Source: Candidatus Bathyarchaeota archaeon (GTDB lineage: Archaea > Thermoproteota > Bathyarchaeia > Bathyarchaeales > Bathycorpusculaceae). Taken from it: a stretch of 64,000 nucleotides of DNA. Where the stretch lies: contig JAAYYI010000040.1 of the NCBI GenBank assembly GCA_012515445.1, positions 1-64,000 on the forward strand. The letters are read 5' to 3'. Below are positions 17,200 through 25,935 of the stretch, piece after piece. The position numbers and the translations under genes were made by a program. How positions within the stretch are numbered: the stretch's first letter is position 1; each line of letters starts with the position of its first letter. Below the pieces are notes generated by a model that saw nothing but the letters and a program-made list of their open reading frames with translations, ran no database searches and was not told the origin of the DNA.

Positions 17200-18450
17200 A
17201 TGAGTAACCCATCTAAGGCGCCTCTCCCGAAACAGCCCGAAGTCAACATAGGTACAATTGGGCACGTTGACCACGGTAAAACTACCCTTGTCCAAGCATT
17301 AACTGGTACGTGGGCTTCACGTCACAGTGAAGAACTTAAACGCGGCATCACCATCAAACTCGGCTACGCAGATATGCCGATCTACAAGTGCCCTAAGTGT
17401 CCAGAGCCAAAGAACTATACCATTTATCCGGTCTGCGAGAACTGCCAGAGCCCCGCGGAATTTGTCCGCGCAATCAGCTTTGTCGATGCCCCGGGACATG
17501 AAGCCTTAATGGCAACTATGTTAAGCGGCGCAGCAATCATGGACGGCGCCATACTCGTTATTGCAGCTGATGAACCCTGCCCACAACCCCAAACCCGCGA
17601 GCACCTCGCAGCAGCCGAAGTAAGCGGCATCAAAAACATCATCATAGTTCAGAACAAAATCGACATCGTTGACCAGAAACGAGCACTGGAAAGCTACAAG
17701 GAAATCAAAGCCTTCGTTAAAGGCACTGTAGCAGAAAACGCCCCAATTATCCCAATCTCAGCGCAGCGCATGATCAACATTGACGTACTCCTAGACGCCA
17801 TACAAACAATTATACCCACACCGCACCGCGACCCCAACCTAGCACCTCTAATGTACATCATCAGATCCTTTGACATTAACAAGCCGGGAACCACCATCGA
17901 CGGATTAGAAGGCGGAATCATAGGCGGCACTATAGCGCAGGGTAAATTCCAAGTCGGCGAAGAAATCGAGATTAGACCAGGCATCCAGACTGAACGTGAA
18001 GGCAAAACAATCTATGATCCACTTGTCAGCGAAATCGTTAGCATAAACGCGGGCGAAAGAGACGTTAAAGAAGCAACCTGCGGCGGACTTGTCGGCGTGG
18101 GTACACTCCTCGACCCATCCTATAGTAAAGCAGACGGATTAACAGGCAGCATCGTAGGCAAAACAGGCCAGCTACCGCCCACAGTGACAGAGATCACTAT
18201 GGACACACATGTTCTGGAACGCGCAGTAGGCACTAAAGAGCAGCTTAAAGTCGAAAAAATCAACCCAGACGAGGCATTGCTTCTGCACATCGGCGCAGCA
18301 GTTAACGTCGGAAAAGTAGTGAACATAAAACAGAACCAGATAAAAGTAAAGTTAACCCGACCGATCTGTGCGTTGCCAGGCAGCCGAGTTGCCATCAGCA
18401 GAAAAATAACTGCAAGATGGAGACTAATCGGCTTCGGAATCGTAAAGTAA
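17200..18450 (+). CDS. Translation initiation factor aIF2, gamma subunit
   Basis: 416 residues, full length. G1 is GTIGHVDHGKTTL, G3 is DAPGHEALM and G4 is QNKIDIV. The zinc knuckle CPKC...CENC near residues 66-87 is diagnostic of eIF2 gamma. Two beta-barrel domains follow (the second begins near PLMYIIRSFDINKPGT). The GTPase delivers initiator Met-tRNA to the small subunit as part of the aIF2 heterotrimer. Alpha and beta subunits are not in this window. A TATA-like CTTATAAAC precedes it in the gap after eS6. Confidence 0.96.
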   Translation: MSNPSKAPLPKQPEVNIGTIGHVDHGKTTLVQALTGTWASRHSEELKRGITIKLGYADMPIYKCPKCPEPKNYTIYPVCENCQSPAEFVRAISFVDAPGHEALMATMLSGAAIMDGAILVIAADEPCPQPQTREHLAAAEVSGIKNIIIVQNKIDIVDQKRALESYKEIKAFVKGTVAENAPIIPISAQRMINIDVLLDAIQTIIPTPHRDPNLAPLMYIIRSFDINKPGTTIDGLEGGIIGGTIAQGKFQVGEEIEIRPGIQTEREGKTIYDPLVSEIVSINAGERDVKEATCGGLVGVGTLLDPSYSKADGLTGSIVGKTGQLPPTVTEITMDTHVLERAVGTKEQLKVEKINPDEALLLHIGAAVNVGKVVNIKQNQIKVKLTRPICALPGSRVAISRKITARWRLIGFGIVK

Positions 18451-18461
18451 TTTTTTATTGC

Positions 18462-18893
18462 TTAGTCTTTGACTAAGCCTTTCTTTTGTAGATACTCATG
18501 AGCTTTTATTAGTACATCTTTGCTGTTCTTGAAACTAAGTTTGTCTAATGTATGCTGATAGTCCAGCCAAGCGTAGCCTATATGCTCAAAGGATATTTGG
18601 ACTTTATCAGTCTGGGATTCTATTATGAAGAAGACAACTTCTTTGTTTATGGTTAAGCCCTGTCTGCGGTAGAAGTAATTGATTGACTCACGAAAGGTAT
18701 CTATGAACTCTGCTTGGGTTATGCTGGTTTCCTCTTGGAGTTCACGAGTTACTGTTTGTTTCTCTGTTTCTCCCTTCTCAACGTTGCCTTTCACGAAATC
18801 CCAGTGACCAGCAGTATAATTCAGAAGCAGATACCGAGTTTTATCCTGGTTGTTAATGTAAACTACGGCGCCGCATGACTTTTCGTGAAGCAC
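18462..18893 (-). CDS. Nudix hydrolase (diadenosine tetraphosphatase-like)
   Basis: 143 residues. The Nudix box GNVEKGETEKQTVTRELQEE followed by TSI matches G-x5-E-x7-RE-U-x-EE-x-G-U except that Thr replaces the last glycine. The N-terminal KSCGAVVY and the FVKGNVE context resemble the archaeal/animal Ap4A hydrolase group, so hydrolysis of dinucleoside polyphosphates is likely. The start is GTG at 18893 with AGGTGAATAATGA upstream, a clear GGTGA Shine-Dalgarno. It lies opposite in strand to its information-processing neighbours. Confidence 0.9.
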   Translation of the reverse strand: MLHEKSCGAVVYINNQDKTRYLLLNYTAGHWDFVKGNVEKGETEKQTVTRELQEETSITQAEFIDTFRESINYFYRRQGLTINKEVVFFIIESQTDKVQISFEHIGYAWLDYQHTLDKLSFKNSKDVLIKAHEYLQKKGLVKD

Positions 18894-19017
18894 TCATTAT
18901 TCACCTAATTGTGCACCAATTCAGCAATTCTTAATATTTAAAGTAATACTAAACAAATCTGCGGCAAAAGCTTTATGGCTACAGTGCAAGGAATACAAAG
19001 TAGGAGCCACTGGCAAC

Positions 19018-19440
19018 TTGACGGCTTCGCCGAAAAAACTTGAACCTATTAAAGTCATTCTGGATTCAAACGCTTTCTTCATTCCGCTGGAATTCAAATT
19101 AGACATCTATGAGGAACTGCGAAGACTGCTGAACCGTAACGTAGAGTATGTTCTGCTCTCATCGGTTAAGCATGAACTTGAAGTCTTAGCGTCCGGAGAA
19201 GAGCCGAAGATGCGGCGGCAGGCAGATTTCGCGTTGCGGCTAGCGCAGAAGTGCAAACTTGTAGTTGTAGACGACAAAGACGTAAAGACCGACGATGTTA
19301 TAGTGCGTATAGCTAAAAGCTGGAATACTCCTGTCTTCACGAATGATAGGGAGCTGCGGAGGAGGCTAAGAGATATAAGTGTGCCAGTGATTTATCTGAG
19401 ACAAAAATCGCGTCTAGACATTGACGGGTTGATATCGTAG
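19018..19440 (+). CDS. PIN-domain ribonuclease-like protein (archaeal Fcf1/VapC9 type)
   Basis: 140 residues. The acidic residues of a PIN domain are visible: ILDSNAFFIP (first Asp), SSVKHELEVL (Glu) and PVFTNDRELRRRL (later Asp). In archaea this PIN gene regularly sits between aIF2 gamma and rpoE. That conserved place suggests a housekeeping RNA-processing role, perhaps rRNA, rather than a toxin; no antitoxin is adjacent. The start is TTG at 19018. Its stop abuts the ATG of Rpo7, so the two are translationally coupled. Confidence 0.9.
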   Translation: MTASPKKLEPIKVILDSNAFFIPLEFKLDIYEELRRLLNRNVEYVLLSSVKHELEVLASGEEPKMRRQADFALRLAQKCKLVVVDDKDVKTDDVIVRIAKSWNTPVFTNDRELRRRLRDISVPVIYLRQKSRLDIDGLIS

Positions 19441-20028
19441 ATGTTCAAACTGATTACTCTTCAAGATACTATTCGCATCCCGCCCGATACATTTGGTAAC
19501 CCACTGGAAAAGGTGGGCCGAGACCAAGTAAAGCAGAAGTACGAGGGCATAGTGGATGAAGAATTAGGTTACGTTATAGCCGTAACCGGCATAGAGGTTA
19601 GCCCCATCGGCAAAATCATTCCAGGCGACGGTGCAACCTACCATAAAGTAAACTTTTCACTGTTAACCTTCTACCCAATCATACAGGAAGTCGTAGAAGG
19701 CGACGTAGTTGAAATCGCTGACTTTGGCGCATTCGTACGCATAGGACCAGTCGACGCCCTACTCCACGTCTCACAATTAATGGATGACTACATCAGCTAC
19801 GACGAGAAACAAGGCGTACTACTAGGCAAAGAATCTAAACGCAAACTATCCTCAGGCGACCAAGTCCGCGCACGCATCACAGCAGTCTCGCTGGGTAGAG
19901 CAGGCAGCAGCGGCAAAATCGGCATCACCGCAAGACAACCATTCCTTGGCAAACTAGACTGGCTCAAAGAAGACCAAGCAGCACCTCAAGCAAAGAAACC
20001 AGCAGCCGCACCCAAGGAAGAAGCATAG
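19441..20028 (+). CDS. rpoE1: RNA polymerase subunit Rpo7 (E')
   Basis: 195 residues. An N-terminal RNP-like domain (residues 1-80, LQDTIRIPPDTFG) precedes an S1 domain (VVEGDVVEIADFGAFVRIGP, then LLHVSQLMDDYI). With Rpo4 it forms the polymerase stalk that binds nascent RNA and helps promoter opening. An alanine/lysine/proline tail of about 20 residues is extra. It starts directly after the PIN stop codon. Rpo4 is not in the window. Confidence 0.95.
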   Translation: MFKLITLQDTIRIPPDTFGNPLEKVGRDQVKQKYEGIVDEELGYVIAVTGIEVSPIGKIIPGDGATYHKVNFSLLTFYPIIQEVVEGDVVEIADFGAFVRIGPVDALLHVSQLMDDYISYDEKQGVLLGKESKRKLSSGDQVRARITAVSLGRAGSSGKIGITARQPFLGKLDWLKEDQAAPQAKKPAAAPKEEA

Positions 20029-20040
20029 AGGTAGAAAAGT

Positions 20041-20226
20041 ATGAGCGAAAAAGCATGCACTAACTGCCACTTCATCACCAAAGAAAACGTTTGCCCAAAA
20101 TGCAAATCTACAAGCTTCAGCGAGGACTACGCAGGCTTAGTGGTCATGTTTGACCCAGAGAACTCTGCAGTCGCTAAAAGCATGAATATTAAAGACAAAG
20201 GCAAATACGCCCTTAAAGTCCGCTAA
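20041..20226 (+). CDS. spt4: Transcription elongation factor Spt4 (RpoE'')
   Basis: 61 residues, with the zinc motif ACTNCHFITKENVCPKCKS at the N-terminus and the Spt4 core SEDYAGLVVMFDPENSAVAK. It partners Spt5 (NusG homologue) at the RNA polymerase clamp to support processive elongation. The start has GAGGTAGAAAAGT upstream. It is separated from rpo7 by only 12 bases, so they share a transcript. Confidence 0.95.
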   Translation: MSEKACTNCHFITKENVCPKCKSTSFSEDYAGLVVMFDPENSAVAKSMNIKDKGKYALKVR

Positions 20227-20294
20227 AAACCGGCGGTTACATTCGGTAGCTTCTTAACCTACCGCTATTCTCATATTTTGCTAAGGTTCAACTG

Positions 20295-20822
20295 ATGAAG
20301 ATAGAGTACATGTTGACTCCGAGGCTACGCACTTTTCTTAAGGAACCTTTCGGCATCTTAATCACAGGCACACCCAAAGAAACCATGGCGGCACTTAAAG
20401 CGCTAATTGAAACACAGAAGCCAGCGCGGCTAGTATCAGTAGGTGACGTTGTCTCTCAGAATATGCATGAGTACGGTTTACATCCGCAACTTACAGTTAT
20501 CGATCATATTTCCCTGCGTGATCAAGCGATACCAAAGCTTGCAGCGGTAGAAACAACAGTCTATGTAGATAATCCGCAGGGAACGATAACGCAAGAAGCC
20601 GTCGAAGCAATAAAAAACGCGCTGGAATCCAACGCGCACATCCACATCGAGGTTAACGGAGAAGAAGACCTACTTACGCTAATAGCGGTCTTGTACGCGC
20701 CAGAAAACAGCTTAGTCGTCTACGGCCAGCCCCACTTGGGTGTTGTGGTCGTAAAAGCGTCGCTAGAGAGGAAAGCTCAGGTAAAACAGTTCCTAAACGA
20801 GATGAAAGCTTCGAAAAGCTAA
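20295..20822 (+). CDS. GTP-dependent dephospho-CoA kinase (DUF359)
   Basis: 175 residues. DUF359 signatures include VSVGDVVSQNM (residues 51-61), the acid/His-rich VIDHISLRD, NPQGTIT, and the C-terminal VNGEEDLLTLIAV with VVYGQPHLGVVVV. The family performs the last step of archaeal coenzyme A synthesis using GTP. In many archaea it sits between spt4 and eS24, exactly as here. The 68-base gap contains no clear terminator. Confidence 0.93.
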   Translation: MKIEYMLTPRLRTFLKEPFGILITGTPKETMAALKALIETQKPARLVSVGDVVSQNMHEYGLHPQLTVIDHISLRDQAIPKLAAVETTVYVDNPQGTITQEAVEAIKNALESNAHIHIEVNGEEDLLTLIAVLYAPENSLVVYGQPHLGVVVVKASLERKAQVKQFLNEMKASKS

Positions 20823-20865
20823 ATAAGAAGAATATTGTATGAACTTACGCCTTAAGTGAACATTA

Positions 20866-21174
20866 ATGCAAGTCAAAATTGAATCAACCAAGGAGAATCC
20901 TCTTCTGAAACGGACAGAAGTAGGTTTCACTATAGTTCAGGGTCCAAAAGAGAAAACTCCTCAAAGGTTGGAAGTTAAGAAAGCCGTTGCTGTCGAAATG
21001 AAAGTAGGCGACGATGTTGTTTATGTTAAACGCATGCGCACCAAGACAGGAACCAACATTACTCAGGGAGTTGCTAACGTTTACAAATCAGCTGATCAAG
21101 CTAAACTCGTTGAACCTGAATACATCCAGAAACGCAATAACCCAAAGAAAGCTAAAGATGAGGCGAACGCATAA
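20866..21174 (+). CDS. rps24e: 30S ribosomal protein eS24
   Basis: 102 residues with the S24e core: ENPLLKRTEVGFTIVQ, then RLEVKKAVAVEM and VVYVKRMRTKTGTNITQGVANVY. It is a small-subunit protein. Its TAA overlaps the ATG of eS27 (TAATG), so the pair is coupled. Confidence 0.95.
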   Translation: MQVKIESTKENPLLKRTEVGFTIVQGPKEKTPQRLEVKKAVAVEMKVGDDVVYVKRMRTKTGTNITQGVANVYKSADQAKLVEPEYIQKRNNPKKAKDEANA

Positions 21175-21425
21175 TGCCGCCAGCACCTAAAGCAGCAAAG
21201 CCAGAAGAAGCAGCCGCTCCAGCAGCAAAGAAAGCCGAGAAAGGCAAGAAACAAAAGAAACACAAGGAAGAAAAAGGCATTAAAGCCATGTACAAAGTTG
21301 AAGGCGACAAAGTTACGCGTGTACGCCCTTCCTGTGAACGCTGTGGCCCGGGATACTTCATGGCGGACCACGATACAAGATACACATGCGGTCACTGCGG
21401 ATTTACTCGCTATAAGCAGAAATAA
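21174..21425 (+). CDS. rps27ae: 30S ribosomal protein eS31/S27ae with an Ala/Lys-rich N-terminal extension
   Basis: 83 residues. The C-terminal half is the S27ae zinc ribbon (PSCERCGPGYFMADH and YTCGHCGFTRYKQK). The first 40 residues are an alanine/lysine-rich extension with several KK and AA runs that most short archaeal homologues lack. No ubiquitin domain is fused, unlike in eukaryotes. It ends the eS6 to eS27 cluster. Confidence 0.95.
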   Translation: MPPAPKAAKPEEAAAPAAKKAEKGKKQKKHKEEKGIKAMYKVEGDKVTRVRPSCERCGPGYFMADHDTRYTCGHCGFTRYKQK

Positions 21426-21470
21426 GCAGTTTTAAATCTCCCCACCGCAATTATTCTTTTTTGATCTATA

Positions 21471-21902
21471 ATGCTTAGAGTAAACGTAGTGGTATCTAGC
21501 ATTTCTGCTGAGCGCTACTGGGATATACATAAGCCGGTTCCGCCTATCCAGATTAACACAAACATCAACGTTGTGGGTATGGAGAAGAAGCAGGATGCAT
21601 CGTTGGATGTTCCTTTTGTCTTAACAATTGTTTATAATCCATCTATCGCTCAAATGACGCTTAAAGGCAGTGCTTATGTTATCGGCGAAAGAGAAGAACT
21701 TGACAAAGTTCTCAAAGACTATGAGCAGAAGAAGCCGCCTGCACCGATAATCATTCAGTCAATTTCAAACGTGGTGTTCGTAGAATCAATCCTGATTTCG
21801 CGCACGCTCAATATTCCGCCGCCGGTTCCGCTCCCGCAGATTCCTGAAGCAGGCGCGAAGCCTCCGAGCAAGAAACCTGAAGGCAGAGACTACAGTGCTT
21901 AA
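21471..21902 (+). CDS. Conserved-looking protein of unknown function
   Basis: 143 residues, mostly beta strands (LRVNVVVSSISAERYW, INTNINVVGMEKK, VPFVLTIVYNPSIAQMTLKGSAYV), then a helix and a proline-rich disordered tail. The strand pattern loosely recalls a SecB-like fold, but no motif proves it. It directly follows eS27 with 45 bases between, so it may belong to the same transcript. Confidence 0.65.
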   Translation: MLRVNVVVSSISAERYWDIHKPVPPIQINTNINVVGMEKKQDASLDVPFVLTIVYNPSIAQMTLKGSAYVIGEREELDKVLKDYEQKKPPAPIIIQSISNVVFVESILISRTLNIPPPVPLPQIPEAGAKPPSKKPEGRDYSA

Positions 21903-22414
21903 AGGAAAACTTTGCGTCTAGTCACTAAGTTTCCACGCCGTCAGTGTTATCTGGCGATTCCAATTTTTAATTTATTATTTTAGCCGATGTTGCTTGCCTT
22001 TTTGCTATAGGAAACAAAGCTCTGCGGGAGTACACAATCCCAAACTAGATTCACTGTCGGTTTTTATCGGCCGACCTTCAGGTTAAGTCTAAAAAATACA
22101 GTTTAATCGACATTGATAGCAGTATCCAACAGTTGTATGTCGGAGCAACCGCAGGTGAAGCTTTGCTATTGTAGCTAAACGATAGGTAGTGCATATCTGG
22201 CGCCCTGTATTTGCTTGGGTAGACAATAGAAACGTCTGTTGTCAGGTAGTTTCAGGTGATCGAATTGCAGGGCTATCGCCGTTTTTTAAAAATTAACTGT
22301 TTCCGATATAACATGTCGGAGTATAGGAATGTGTGTTCGAGGGAAAGAAGGTCAACACTCTGGATATGGGAACTTGGATAAAACAAAGAAGTGAAAATAA
22401 AAGAAAAGGATGGT
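21903..22414. other. Intergenic region after the eS27 cluster
   Basis: About 510 bases between convergent transcription units. It includes an AT-rich TTTTTAATTTATTATTTTA run near 21965, a plausible terminator. I find no coding frame, no tRNA and no match to the dispersed repeats. Confidence 0.5.
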
Positions 22415-22819
22415 TTACTTTAGTGGCACGTACATCGAAGATCGTGATGCACCGATACCTGGAGTACCATGTCTAACTGGTTTGTTAGTTATGGCGAACT
22501 CACCTAGGTAGTGGCCGATCATGTCTGGCTTTATGTCGATGGCGACGAATTCTTTGCCGTTGTGTACGCTGATCTTTGAGCCAACCATTTCTGGAAGGAC
22601 AATGAGGTCGCGTACGTGGGTTTTGATTCCGGTGTCTTTGTTTGCTGATTGATTTTCTTTTGCGGTGCGTAGTTTTTCGAGTAAGACGCGTTGATCTGCT
22701 GTGAGACCGCGTTGTAGGCTTCTGCGTTGGCGTGATGGAAGCAGATTGATGAATTCGTCCATAGACATAGCTGAGAGACTTTCGAGGCTGTGTCCACGGT
22801 AGCTAAATTCTTTCGGCAT
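22415..22819 (-). CDS. rps19: 30S ribosomal protein uS19
   Basis: 134 residues, archaeal S19 length. Contains the conserved [17 protein letters not shown] near residue 23, [20 protein letters not shown] and the C-terminal [20 protein letters not shown]. It is the last gene of the uL3 operon here. In many archaea uL22 and others follow, but none do in this window. Confidence 0.97.
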   Translation of the reverse strand: MPKEFSYRGHSLESLSAMSMDEFINLLPSRQRRSLQRGLTADQRVLLEKLRTAKENQSANKDTGIKTHVRDLIVLPEMVGSKISVHNGKEFVAIDIKPDMIGHYLGEFAITNKPVRHGTPGIGASRSSMYVPLK

Positions 22820-22839
22820 GTATCAATTCTCCTTTAATT

Positions 22840-23583
22840 TTAACCTCTGATTGCGCGTTTCTTTTTCTGGCCTGGACCACGAGCTGCGATGAGACCGACT
22901 TTCTGTCCTGGAGGTGCACCGTGGCTTGTAGTTGTGGTTCTGCGTGCGCTGCGTTTGCTGCTACCATATGGGTGAACAGCTGGGACCATTTTGCGGCCGC
23001 TGGTTCTTGGATACTTGTGGCCTTTGGCTTTCATGAGGTGGAATTTCTCGCCTGCTTTAAGGAACGGCTTCTCGATGCGTCCTGAGGCAGAGATGATTCC
23101 GACTGTTGCTAAGCAGTAGTCGTTAACATAGCGGGTTCTACCGGAAGGCAATCTGATCATGGTGCCTTGTGGTGTGTGACCAACTACGGTTGCGTATGCG
23201 CCTGAGCTGCGAGCCATCTTTCCTCCGTCGCCTGGGCGGAGTTCGAGATCGCAAACCATAGTTCCTTCAGGCATCTTGCCGAGTGGCAGGATGTTGCCGA
23301 TTTCAGCGGTGGCTTTTCCACCGTAGGTGATTTCTTGGCCCATAAAGATGCCTTCTGGTGTGATGCTGTACATGAGTGTGCCGTCTTCGAATTCTACTAG
23401 TGAGAGTGGTGAGCCGCGTCCTGGGTCGTGGAGTAAGTCTACGACGACGCCGACTAGTTCTGCTTCAAATGATTCTTTTGGAGCGATAGCTGGATATTTT
23501 GCTGGAGCAACACGTTTGTGGGTTGAGGCACGGAAGTTTTGGCCGCCGCGTCCTCTTCTTTGTACACGAATACGTTTTCCCAT
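22840..23583 (-). CDS. rpl2: 50S ribosomal protein uL2
   Basis: 247 residues. The start is MGKRIRVQRRGRG, and the family signature around VHPYGSSKRSARR and the GQKVGLIAARGPGQKKKR tail are as in archaeal L2. It is part of the peptidyl transferase centre and intersubunit bridge. It lies 20 bases after uL23 and 20 before uS19 in the operon. Confidence 0.97.
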   Translation of the reverse strand: MGKRIRVQRRGRGGQNFRASTHKRVAPAKYPAIAPKESFEAELVGVVVDLLHDPGRGSPLSLVEFEDGTLMYSITPEGIFMGQEITYGGKATAEIGNILPLGKMPEGTMVCDLELRPGDGGKMARSSGAYATVVGHTPQGTMIRLPSGRTRYVNDYCLATVGIISASGRIEKPFLKAGEKFHLMKAKGHKYPRTSGRKMVPAVHPYGSSKRSARRTTTTSHGAPPGQKVGLIAARGPGQKKKRAIRG

Positions 23584-23603
23584 TAGTCAAGCCTTCTTTA
23601 TGT

Positions 23604-23864
23604 TTAGAGGATTCCTAGTTTGATGGCTACGTCGGAAGCGCGGAATTCTGGTTTTAGCTTCACGAAGGCCTTCTTTACGCCTTGTGGAGTGATGAGTACG
23701 TTAACGTTGTCAACTTTGACTTCGTACATGATTTCGACTGCGCGTTTGATGTCCTGTTTGCCTGCTTTCAGGTTAACGGCGAAGATTAGTTTATTGTCGC
23801 GTTCAACCATGACGCTGGCTGATTCAGTCATCAGTGGGTAAGTGATTATTTCGTCTGGTTTCAT
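23604..23864 (-). CDS. rpl23: 50S ribosomal protein uL23
   Basis: 86 residues, typical L23 (IITYPLMTESASVMVERDN, KLIFAVNLKAGKQDIKRAVE, NVLITPQGVKKAFVKL). It sits at the nascent-chain exit and docks signal recognition particle. It starts 2 bases after the uL4 stop. Confidence 0.97.
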   Translation of the reverse strand: MKPDEIITYPLMTESASVMVERDNKLIFAVNLKAGKQDIKRAVEIMYEVKVDNVNVLITPQGVKKAFVKLKPEFRASDVAIKLGIL

Positions 23865-23866
23865 TA

Positions 23867-24649
23867 TTATGCACTTTCTCCATAAAGTGTTGCTAGTTTC
23901 TCGATTGCGCCGTTAGTCCAAACTGTGAGTCTGCCCGGGTGTGTACCTGGTGCAAGCATCTCGGTGTTTAGATTTGTGACTGTTGTTACTTGGACGCCTG
24001 ATAGGTTGCTGGCTGCGTTGATGAGGCTTTTTCCGTCAGCTACCACGATGAGTGGGCCAACTGCTTGCTTCATTTTGCGACCTCGATGTTTGCCTTTACC
24101 TGCTCGTACGTTGCGGCTTTCGCGAACTCTTGTGAATTCTGCGTCGAAGCCCAACTTTGAGAATACGTCTTCAACTTCTTGGGCTTTTGTTAAGCCTTCG
24201 AATGCGTTGTCAACGACAAGGGGTAAACCTACTACTGCGTCGATTCTGTGTCCGCGGCCTGTAACATATTCTTTCTGTGCTGTTGCAGCGATAGCGGATG
24301 TTAGGGCGAGCTTTGCTTCTTTCTTTGGAATGTTTTTGACTATGATTTTTTCTGCGCGTGGTGGGTGTGTCTGTCTGCCTTTAACGGTGAATGGTGCGAG
24401 TGCTGCTCTTCCGCCGCCTTTCATGCGGGGAACTCTTGAGATGCCGCTGCCTGTTCCGCGTGATTCGGCTGTTGTTTTCTTGCCAGCCATTGGGTCTCTG
24501 CCTTGTGGCTGTATTCTGTTGGATTGGATTGCTAAGACTGCACGCTTGATTACGTCGGGTCTTATTGGTGTAGAGAAGACAGCTGGGAGATCGATTTTTC
24601 CAGTTGCTTTTCCCTGTAAGTCAAAGATTTCTGCGGTTTTCTGTGCCAT
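23867..24649 (-). CDS. rpl4: 50S ribosomal protein uL4
   Basis: 260 residues, the archaeal/eukaryotic L4 type. It shows the start AQKTAEIFDLQGKATGKIDL, the extended loop with SRGTGSGISRVPRMKGGG, and RNVRAGKGKHRGRKMKQAVG. It lines the exit tunnel. The neighbours are uL3 (10 bases upstream) and uL23 (2 bases downstream). Confidence 0.97.
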   Translation of the reverse strand: MAQKTAEIFDLQGKATGKIDLPAVFSTPIRPDVIKRAVLAIQSNRIQPQGRDPMAGKKTTAESRGTGSGISRVPRMKGGGRAALAPFTVKGRQTHPPRAEKIIVKNIPKKEAKLALTSAIAATAQKEYVTGRGHRIDAVVGLPLVVDNAFEGLTKAQEVEDVFSKLGFDAEFTRVRESRNVRAGKGKHRGRKMKQAVGPLIVVADGKSLINAASNLSGVQVTTVTNLNTEMLAPGTHPGRLTVWTNGAIEKLATLYGESA

Positions 24650-24659
24650 GTGCTATCAA

Positions 24660-25673
24660 CTACTTTCCTTGTGGACTCTCCACTGAAATATATGTTACTT
24701 GCGGTGCAGCTTCTGGGACCTCTGTCGGTGGACGCGCTGGTACCCGTAGTCGGACTAGACGTTTCTCTGTGCCAGCAACGCTTCCTGAGATGATGATGTA
24801 TGGTCCGTTGACTTCGCCGTATCGGATGTAGCCGCCTTTAACGGTGACGTCTTTGCCGTCTTTGCCGATTTTAAGGATGCGTTTGTTGAATTCGATTCTT
24901 TGGTGGTAACCCATTTGGCCTGCACGTGGAATGCTGTACATTAAGTGGTGTGGGTTCCATGGACCTAAAGTGGCGATGCCACGTTTGGTCTTTTTACCCT
25001 TATGCTGGAGTCTTGTTACACGCCAGCGTTTAACTGGACCTTGCCAGCCTTTGCCAACGGTTACGCCTGCGACGTCGATGTATTGTCCTTCTTTAAAGAC
25101 CTCTTCAGGTGTAACGGTTTTGCCCAAGAGCTGTTTAGCATAATCGAATTGCTGCTGGATGTTTCCTCCGCCGATTTGGATTTCTAGTGTTTCCGGTTTC
25201 TTTTTGGAGAGGCTTGTTAGTGCTGGCTGTGTTGCAGTGATAACACGTACGGAATCTGTTACGTCGATGTTATCCTGAATTTTCTGCAGCATTGCTTCAG
25301 TGTTGAATTCGTCCGGTAGAACTAGAAGTCGGTCGAGGCTTGCTGGTGCTTCCTTCATCCAAGCTTCTGTTATGTTCTTGAGCCCGTATGGTGTTTTTTG
25401 GTATGTTCTTATGCCACAAACAAGGATTGGTGGCGTTTCTAGAATGGTTGCTGCTCGCATGACTTCTTTTCCAAAGTTCGGAGAACGCTTTCTGTCTTCG
25501 ATAGTAAAGATGTAAGTCATGCCTGCTTTGTAGGATGTGAATCCTAAAAGCCTAGGTGAATCTGACTCTATCTTTGGCCAGTATCGAATTCGTGCAGACG
25601 GCTTCTTCGCACGATGCCTAGGTAAATAAGCTAGTGAACCATGTCTTGGAGCATGATGTTTTCGATGTCCCAT
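24660..25673 (-). CDS. rpl3: 50S ribosomal protein uL3
   Basis: 337 residues from the ATG at 25673 (MGHRKHHAPRHGSLAYLPR). This start matches archaeal L3; the ORF track runs nine codons further to 25700. Conserved features are LGFTSYKAGMTYIF, VTVGKGWQGPVKRW and NPHHLMYSIPRAGQMGYHQR. It leads the operon uL3-uL4-uL23-uL2-uS19. A TATA-like GTTTATAAC lies at about 25713-25721 on the minus strand. Confidence 0.97.
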   Translation of the reverse strand: MGHRKHHAPRHGSLAYLPRHRAKKPSARIRYWPKIESDSPRLLGFTSYKAGMTYIFTIEDRKRSPNFGKEVMRAATILETPPILVCGIRTYQKTPYGLKNITEAWMKEAPASLDRLLVLPDEFNTEAMLQKIQDNIDVTDSVRVITATQPALTSLSKKKPETLEIQIGGGNIQQQFDYAKQLLGKTVTPEEVFKEGQYIDVAGVTVGKGWQGPVKRWRVTRLQHKGKKTKRGIATLGPWNPHHLMYSIPRAGQMGYHQRIEFNKRILKIGKDGKDVTVKGGYIRYGEVNGPYIIISGSVAGTEKRLVRLRVPARPPTEVPEAAPQVTYISVESPQGK

Positions 25674-25744
25674 AGTACTTCCGCTTCGCGCCTTTAGCAA
25701 ATATATTCTGTAGTTATAAACGTTACCGTCTAGAACGCAAAACT

Positions 25745-25866
25745 ATGGTGTTGCTGCATAGAAATCAACTTAGCAGCCTTCCAAGCCACCTAGATGCGCT
25801 AAACTTGTGTAGTGTTCCGCTATCGTTTACAACACTACGCATCTAGCAGGGGTTTCGTTTGCTAGA
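25745..25866. other. Structured intergenic region with nested inverted repeats
   Basis: CTAGATGC (25790-25797) pairs with GCATCTAG (25839-25846) and GTAGTGTT (25809-25816) with AACACTAC (25831-25838). Together they form one long hairpin with an 11-base bulge on one side and a 14-base loop. A smaller GCTGC/GCAGC hairpin precedes it, and CTAGCA/TGCTAG could form an alternative stem at 25843-25864. It may be a small RNA, a terminator or a remnant of a mobile repeat. It lies outside the uL3 coding region and upstream of its TATA box. Confidence 0.5.
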
Positions 25867-25935
25867 CAACACAAACAACACCCACCCATATAACCACAAC
25901 AGCCAAAAAACAATTAAAGATGCAAGACACCCCTC

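Noticed and set aside
19018-19440. VapBC toxin-antitoxin module
   Set aside because: The PIN gene has no antitoxin partner and sits in the conserved aIF2 gamma-rpoE cluster, which points to a housekeeping role.
23925-24686. 253-residue plus-strand ORF opposite uL4
   Set aside because: It is a shadow of the uL4 gene; the antisense frame is open because of the codon bias of ribosomal genes.
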